64,000 nt of DNA from Hemerocallis citrina (Eukaryota; Streptophyta; Magnoliopsida; Asparagales; Asphodelaceae), in NCBI GenBank assembly GCA_017893485.1, contig CM030365.1, positions 29,162,289-29,226,288 of the forward strand, given 5' to 3'. Of the stretch, positions 58,385 through 64,000 are shown in pieces (positions within the stretch are counted from its first letter, which is position 1; each line of letters begins with the position of its first letter). A program made the translations under genes and the position numbers. The notes beneath the pieces are model-generated. The model saw nothing but the letters and a program-made list of their open reading frames with translations, made no database searches and was not told the origin of the DNA.

Positions 58385-59475
58385 AAAAGTCAAGCCACTG
58401 CTGAAATATTGCAAAATTCACAACAATTGCTACGCTAACTGAAATCTAACAAATTTAGACTCTATGCAAAGGTAGAAACCTCTACTACAATTCTCTAGTT
58501 GACAATCTCCTCAAATTTAGCTAACAAAAGGGTGAGAAAACTCTGAACACTCTAAACAATGAGCTTCAGCCAAAAGGCCAGCTGCTGTTGACTTGTAAAA
58601 GTCATAACTTATGCTACGGTTATCAGAATTCCACAAAATAAGATATTTTAGAAAGGTGGGAACATCTACTACAACTCTACCTTCTCAGATTCAGTCAACA
58701 AGAGGTAGAAAAACTCCGAACACTCTAAATAGTGAGCTTCAGCCAAAAGGCCAGCTGCTGTCGACTTGTAATAGTCATAACTTATGATACAGTTATCGGA
58801 ATTCATCAAAATAAGATAGTTTAGAAAAGTGAGAACATCTACTACAACTCTCTAGTTGAAAACCTTCTCAAATTTAGTCAACAAGAGGTAGAAAAACTCC
58901 GAACACTCTAAACAGTGAGCTTCAGCCAAAAGGCCAGCTGCTGTTGACTTGTAAAAGTCATAACTTATGATATGGTTATCGAATTTCAACAAACTAAGAC
59001 ATTTTAGAATGGTGGGAACATCTACTACAACTCTCTAGTTGACAACCTTCTCAGATTCAGTCAACAAGAGGTTGAAAAACTCCGAACACTCTAAACAGTG
59101 AGCTTAAGCCAAAAGGCCAGCGGCTGTCAGCTTGTAAAAGTCATAACTTATGCTACGGATTTTGGAATTAAACAAAATAAGACATTTTAGTAAGGCAGGA
59201 ACATCTAATAAAACTCTCTAGCTGACAACCTTCTCAGATTAAGTCAACAAGAGGTAGAAAAACTCCGAGCACTCTAAAAAGTAAGCTTCAGCCGAAAGAC
59301 CAGCTGCTGTCGACTTGTAAAAGTCATAACTTATGCAACGGTTCTTGGAATTGAACAAAATAAGATATTTTAGAAAGGTGGGTACTTCAATTACAACTCT
59401 CTAGTTGACAACCTTCTTAGATTCAGTCAACAAGAGGTAGAAAAACTCCTAATCTTTCTGAATGGAAACTCAGCA
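58385..59475. repeat. ~183 bp tandem repeat array in LTR J
   Basis: Landmark CAAAAGGCCAGCTGCTG lies at about 58571, 58744, 58927, 59110 and 59293, spacing 173, 183, 183 and 183 bp. Each unit contains TGTAAAAGTCATAACTTATG, AAAATAAGATATTTTAGAAA, CATCTACTACAACTCTCTAG and GAGGTAGAAAAACTCCGAAC. Degenerate units flank it. The length is in the range of plant satellite monomers. Confidence 0.92.
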
Positions 59476-60090
59476 AGAGAAAGTTGCTACTGTAGTTTTG
59501 TAAAGATCATAACCAGTGCTATACTTATCACAATCTAACAAAATTGGGCTCTTTGGAAAGATAAGAATATCTGCTACAACAATCTAGTAGACAATTTTCT
59601 TAAATTCCTTATAGAACTCAAATTTCCTGATCTCAAACACAGGTCAAGATCAACCCAAGACAGCAACTTTTTTTATGCTCGCTGTTTTGGGGAAACAATT
59701 TATCTAACCTATCTAACTAACCAAGAAAATTCTACAAAAATTAGAGCAGGGTAAGAATATGTATGAGAGCCTTTCATATTTATTTGGAGTCAAAATTCCA
59801 ACTTTAGCACAAGTAATTAATTCCTAACCATCAAAACTATGTACCAGTTATTAAAAATTGGATCTTTAGGGTTTTATTTGAGTTCTACCACTTCAATCTT
59901 GTATGCAATTTATTCTAGTCCACAATCATCAATATGCACATGAAATTAATCCAAGTTCTTCAATTATTTACATATAACAATAATAAACAAAAATAATAAG
60001 TCATGGATGAGAAACCCCTACTCAAAATTGTAGAAAGAACTAGCTAGGTTCCCTTCTCCTTCCTTGCTCTTGCTCATCTTCAAGAACACT
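59476..60090 (-). other. Non-coding interior of LTR J
   Basis: AT-rich LTR sequence with no recognisable gene or repeat beyond one degenerate unit of the 183 bp array. Confidence 0.5.
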
Positions 60091-60670
60091 CATGAAATTG
60101 AAACCACCCCATTTTGATTTGACCTCTCTTTCTTTTCTTTTCTTCTGAATTTTTTTCTAGATTTAAAACAAGTAAAAGAAGAAGAAGAAGAAATATGGGA
60201 AGATGAGAGGGGGTGAGATGAAAATGAGGTGAAACAAGAAATAAAATGGGGCTTTCCCCCATGGTTTGGCCGGCCATTTGTAGGAGAGGGAGAGAGAGAG
60301 AGCCAAGTGTCTCTCTCTTTGTGGATCAACAAATAAATGTTTAAATTGCAAATATATTTTGCAATCAACACCCAATCCAATCCTAGCCCTCCAATTTGAT
60401 CATGATTGATCAAAATAATACATAATTTTCCAAAATCACATAATACATGAATTTGTACAAACGTATCAAATCGATACAGTCCATATACGTACATACATAT
60501 CTATATAATAAAACACAAATAAAGCTATCAAGTGGCTCTCCTTCAATCCCCCCAAAATCAAAGGTCCAGAATTAACCTCACAAAGCACATTTCCCCTCAA
60601 AGTTTCCCCCCAAACTCAAATTCAAATCCCCCCCCCCAAAACAACTCATTTATTTATTTAATTATTTCAA

Positions 60671-60702
<32 letters not shown>

Positions 60703-60849
60703 GAGTTAGTCTATTATGAGATGGTGAGATGGGCTCCTTATCGTGAGCGGGAGTCACCAGCCATCCGATCTCGTTTGCTGGCGATCGAATGACTGAGATC
60801 TGATCCAAATCTCTTAGCTGTTTTGTTGAGGGTAAAATGGTCATTTATT

Positions 60850-61350
60850 GTCGCCTCCTTTTCTTTTGGCAATATCGCTCTCAGCTCACTCCCGCTCTCT
60901 CTTCGATCGTAAGAAACCCTAGCCTCCTCTCCTTTTCTTACTCCCGCTCTCTCCTTCTTCGATGAAACCTCAAACTTCGGAGAGATAACCCCATTCTTAT
61001 CTCTATCGATCTCTCTCTCTCTTCGACGAGAACACTTCAGCTTACGATCGGACCGTTCTCTCTCTCCCTTCGACGAGAAACCATACTGAGCATCTTGGAT
61101 TCTCTCTCTCTTTTCGTCGAATAACGGTTTCGATTTCTACTCTCTTGGATTCTTTCACTCTCTTCGATGAGAAACCCTAGCCCCCAAATCCGCTGGTCTC
61201 AGTGGTCTCTTTCTTTCTCTCTGCGCTCAAAGACCCAAATCGCAATTAGGTTTCGAGGCTCTCTCTCTCTCTTCGACGTCAAACCTAAAGTGCGATTAGG
61301 GTTTTGATTCCTGAGCGATTCGAATAGAAACCCTAGCCCCCAATCATTCT
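60850..61350 (+). promoter_or_regulatory. Promoter/5'-UTR-like segment with AAACCCTA repeats
   Basis: CT-rich leader with GAAACCCTAGCC at about 60913, 61170 and 61330 and repeated TCTCTCTCTTCGACGAGAA, ending in TTATTAGGTAATCC, a possible splice donor. AAACCCTA (telo-box) in CT-rich leaders is typical of plant housekeeping gene promoters. The tandem nature may instead mark a simple repeat. Confidence 0.45.
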
Positions 61351-62069
61351 TATTAGGTAATCCCAGTTTCAAATTACATTTCGTTTTCTTCTTTCAAGTT
61401 TCACTATGAAAAATTGAGTCTCTACCTGAATGATTAGAATTTTATGTACATAAAAGATACAAAATAGGTGACTGTATGAGATGTTCAGAATTGAAGATCC
61501 TTCCTGTAGAGTAGTTTATAAGTATTCCACCATTTCGATTTTCAACATTGTATCAGAATTCTAAAGAAGGAGATGTGTGTACTCATATTTGTTAGGTCTG
61601 TTAAAATGTTATTACTCGGGTTTGGTTTCGTTTATTAGAAGAGGTGCGAGGTGGCCTACTGTATATATATTGTACCTTGTATCAGTCACTATGATCTCTT
61701 CTCATGATAAGGAGAGGTATTTACAGCTATTTTTGGTATATTAGAAGAGGCCCCATGGCCGTTTTTTGTGTGTTGGTCAAGGCAATGATGATATGCACTA
61801 CCTAACAAGCTAATAAGTTACAACTAGTTGGCACGGCATAATAATGCAGCCCTAGACTAATCTTAATGCTCGATTTGCAAAATGAATATATAGAAGTGTG
61901 TTCTGAGCCTACGACTAATTCAGTTCATATGTTGAAGACAACTACGATGATGAAAAATATTCCGAATAAGCTTGAGTAAGCCTGCATTTATTTAATTAAT
62001 TTTGAGTCGATTAAGACCTTTTAAAAAAAGGTAAAATTATGTATTAATTTTTTTCCCACAAATTTGTTT

Positions 62070-62169
62070 AGCAGGAAGATGGGGATTTTGGAGATGTTAG
62101 ATGACCACTACGTTGAGCTCAACAAGAAGCTTATGGCTGATGAGTCTCTTTCGGAATTTGATGCTTACA
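62070..62169 (+). pseudogene. Exon-like segment of an unrecognised gene
   Basis: Preceded by a good acceptor (TTGTTTAGCAG). The frame after it reads MGILEMLDDHYVELNKKLMA, then DESLSEFDAYR, non-repetitive and amphipathic with protein-like composition. It continues open to a stop near 62202. I do not recognise the family. A second exon-like piece with an acceptor (TTTTCAG) and EQQQPFKQAAVAAQ lies at 62786-62870. Confidence 0.4.
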
Positions 62170-62274
62170 GGCAGTGTGCATGGACGCATGTTTGTGCACT
62201 ATGATGGTTATAAGGGTGCATCTGATTCTCACTAACAGGAAGTGCTTGATTCTCACTAATTTTAATTTTGCCCA

Positions 62275-62700
62275 ATGTCCTTTTTTTGTTGTGCTGGTCT
62301 AGGCAATGATGATAAGCACTACTTAAGTAGCTATTTATTTTGAATGTGTCTCCCCCTCCACCTAGTATTGTTGTCTTGTGCAGAGCTGATTTAAGCCCTC
62401 GGATCGCGATCCAACGGCTGAGATCTTCAGCTCGTGATAAGGAGCTCATCTTACCATCTCATAATAGACTCACTCATATAGAGCTGGTTGAGAGTTGTTT
62501 AATATTTTTCGAGGCTGATTGAGCACTTTTTTAGTTTTGTTTCTGAGCATTCTTATTTGGGGGGCGGGGGGGGGGGGGTGGCAGAAGTTAAACTAGTTGG
62601 CATGGCATAATAATGCAGCCCTAGGAAAATAAGTATTGTTGATTTAAACAAACAGTGAAATATGAGTGTGTTCTGAGCCTACGATTACTTCAATTCATGA
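62275..62700 (+). repeat. Split second copy of the 61740-61930 sequence
   Basis: 62275-62340 matches 61755-61810 (GGCAATGATGATAWGCACTACYTAA) and 62586-62700 matches 61815-61930 (ACTAGTTGGCAYGGCATAATAATGCAGCCCTAG, GTGTTCTGAGCCTACGA). About 245 bases, including the right TIR and a G-run (62560-62578), separate the two halves. Confidence 0.75.
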
Positions 62701-62849
62701 TTTTGTTGCTTAGTACTACTTGGCCTTTTGTAGTAGTATTTAATTTCACGAATACATGATTAAGATAGTTGTATTCAGTGTTTTCAGGAGCAGCAACAAC
62801 CGTTCAAGCAAGCAGCAGTAGCAGCTCAAGCAAGCAGTGAATATTTTGA

Positions 62850-63270
62850 GCTGATTGAGCTATTTTTTATGTAGTGTATGAGCAGATTAAGGGATGTGTA
62901 TGTTGTATCTTGAATGATTGAGCTATTTTTTATGTTTATGAGCTGTTTGAGATATGTTTATGTTATTTCTTTGGCTGATTGACTTCTTTTTCTGCTATAA
63001 ATGAGCTGATTGAGCTATTTTTTATGTTGTATCTTGGCAGTATGGGCCTTTTTTAATGTTGTTTATGAACTAATTGAACGATGTTTATGTTGTATCTTGG
63101 CTGATTGAGCTATTATTTATATTGTTTATGAGCTGTTTGAGGGATGTTTATGTTGTTACTTGGCTGATTGAGCTCTTTTTTAGGTTGTTCATGAGCTGAT
63201 TGAGCTCTGTTTATGTTGTAACTTGGCTGATTGAGCTATTTTTAATGTTGTATCTTGGCTGTTTGAGGCT
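62850..63270 (+). repeat. Imperfect ~60 bp minisatellite GGCTGATTGAGCTATTTTTTATG-type
   Basis: The motifs CTGATTGAGCT, TTTATGTTGTATCTTGG and TATGAGCTGTTTGAG recur about every 60-90 bases through at least six units. It starts inside the exon-like piece at 62786, whose end (ELIELFFM) is the first unit. Confidence 0.8.
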
Positions 63271-64000
63271 GCACATAATACAAAACTAAAAGAGTATAGA
63301 CCAAAGTAATTAATTAGATAGAAGTTGTAACAATTCTTGACAGATTAAATTGATGCAATTGTTACATTGTACTGATAAATAATAAAGTTTCAGCTTTGTT
63401 TCAGATTAAATTTGATGATTGGTAGCACTCATAGTAAATTTTTTTGGAAAGAATACCTGTGCAACAATCACAAATCAATATCCGCAGAAAACCTTTGATT
63501 ACATAACTAGCAGAAACTTTAAATGCACTGCTTTTGATTAAACAGATTAAAGGCTACAGATGTAGGCAACGCAGTCGTCACAAGTTTAGAACTCGCACTA
63601 TACAGTGATGATGAATATTTTTTGAACCAAAGAAATTTTAACAAGTAATAAACTTCTAGTTCCATTTACAATGCTTACACTGATCACTTCACCAAGCCTG
63701 GATAATGAAACCTGATACATCATAAACATCGCAGGCTCTCTATATCAGGCAATCATCAAGGCAAAAAGAATGACAGAAGTAGCTATTCTAAGAAATTTTA
63801 TCAAATTATTATATTTCTTGTTCCATCCACAAAGCTTGCACTGCGCACTTAACCAAACCTGGATAATGGAACCTGATCTGATATATCATAAACGTCAATA
63901 ACCTCCCTTTATATCAGATAATCATCCTGCAACTTCAGATGAACATTACAAGCAAAAAAGAAACAATAAAAGCAGCCAATCTTAGAAACTATTTAACAAA
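63271..64000. repeat. Non-coding tail with a diverged ~167 bp tandem duplication
   Basis: 63627-63795 and 63796-63980 share AGAAATTTTA, GTTCCAT..ACAA, CCTGGATAATGRAACCTGAT and TATCAGRYAATCATC, with many differences. The rest holds no recognisable gene. Confidence 0.6.

Larger units (their letters stand above)
56218..60660 (-). mobile_element. LTR J (minus orientation), solo or truncated
   Basis: Starts TGTAACGCCCCGATTTCC; on minus this is an LTR end. The far border is not found; a TIR-bounded segment begins at 60703. Landmarks shared with LTR D are CCTAGCCCTCCAAT (near 60388) and GGCCGGCC (near 60268), placing the promoter end near 60.3-60.6 kb. The interior has two tandem arrays (listed separately) and no coding sequence. 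The 134-codon minus ORF near 60090-60494 is a Ser/Phe-rich artefact. Confidence 0.6.
60703..62475. mobile_element. TIR-bounded segment, non-autonomous DNA transposon (candidate)
   Basis: The left end GAGTTAGTCTATTATGAG (60703) and the right end, read inverted, GAGTGAGTCTATTATGAG (62475) continue in parallel for about 45 bases with few differences (ATGGTRAGATGRGCTCCTTATC). The flanks both read ATATA, but the left one is in a (TA)n run, so the target duplication is weak. There is no transposase. The interior carries promoter-like and exon-like sequence. Alternatively the two ends belong to two separate short elements of the same family in opposite orientation. Confidence 0.55.

Overview
The window looks like a repeat-dominated nuclear chromosome segment from a flowering plant. 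The evidence is plant Ty3/gypsy retrotransposons of two lineages (Tekay/Del-type chromovirus and Tat-type), primer-binding sites for plant initiator tRNA-Met, a decayed plant-type CDC20 fragment, and a promoter-like segment rich in AAACCCTA motifs at the right end. I cannot name the species. I see no intact host gene, no rRNA or true tRNA gene, no CRISPR array and nothing prokaryotic. Almost every long ORF is either a broken retrotransposon domain or a low-complexity shadow of a repeat.

Layout. (1) 1-4000: minus-strand remnant of a Tat-like element (A'): LTR, a tandem-repeat-rich 3' region and a truncated retropepsin. (2) 3999-23940: a plus-strand relative (A): LTR, PBS and a broken gag, with no RT/IN. 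It is split at 6710/19998 by a Tekay-type element (B, 6711-18087; gag-pol at 9645-14325) and the LTR tail of a second, related element (C, ending 19997). (3) 23941-34198: a three-level nest of LTRs. F contains solo LTR E (flanked by perfect ATACG target duplications), and E contains solo LTR D (flanked by CATCT/CATAT). (4) 34199-37067: leader, PBS and LTR part of a minus-strand element G, fused to another F-like LTR fragment. (5) 37068-42348: decayed Tat-type pol (RNase H, integrase) on plus, followed by an antisense additional ORF (aORF) on minus. (6) 42382-44438: an LTR-like segment with an (AT)n tract, then a two-exon CDC20 pseudogene fragment on minus. (7) 45160-54169: a second aORF locus on plus, most of which lies in a near-identical 3.95 kb direct tandem duplication. 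(8) 53560-60660: minus-oriented LTRs I and J, J carrying 39 bp and about 183 bp tandem repeats. (9) 60703-64000: a TIR-bounded segment with promoter-like and exon-like sequence, a minisatellite and a diverged tandem duplication.

How the parts relate. Element B carries all Tekay-type domains (gag, zinc knuckle, protease, RT, RNase H, integrase, chromodomain) in one frame once two GT-AG introns are removed, but it is dead: about ten in-frame stops, one frameshift and changed catalytic residues. Elements A and A' carry gag or protease but no RT at the expected place, so they either lost pol or relied on an autonomous partner such as the family of the 37-42 kb relic. The two aORF loci, in opposite orientations, share protein similarity and an intron of almost equal length at the same position.

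All assignments come from reading the sequence and remembered family hallmarks; no database search was run. LTR outer limits without a target duplication are approximate.
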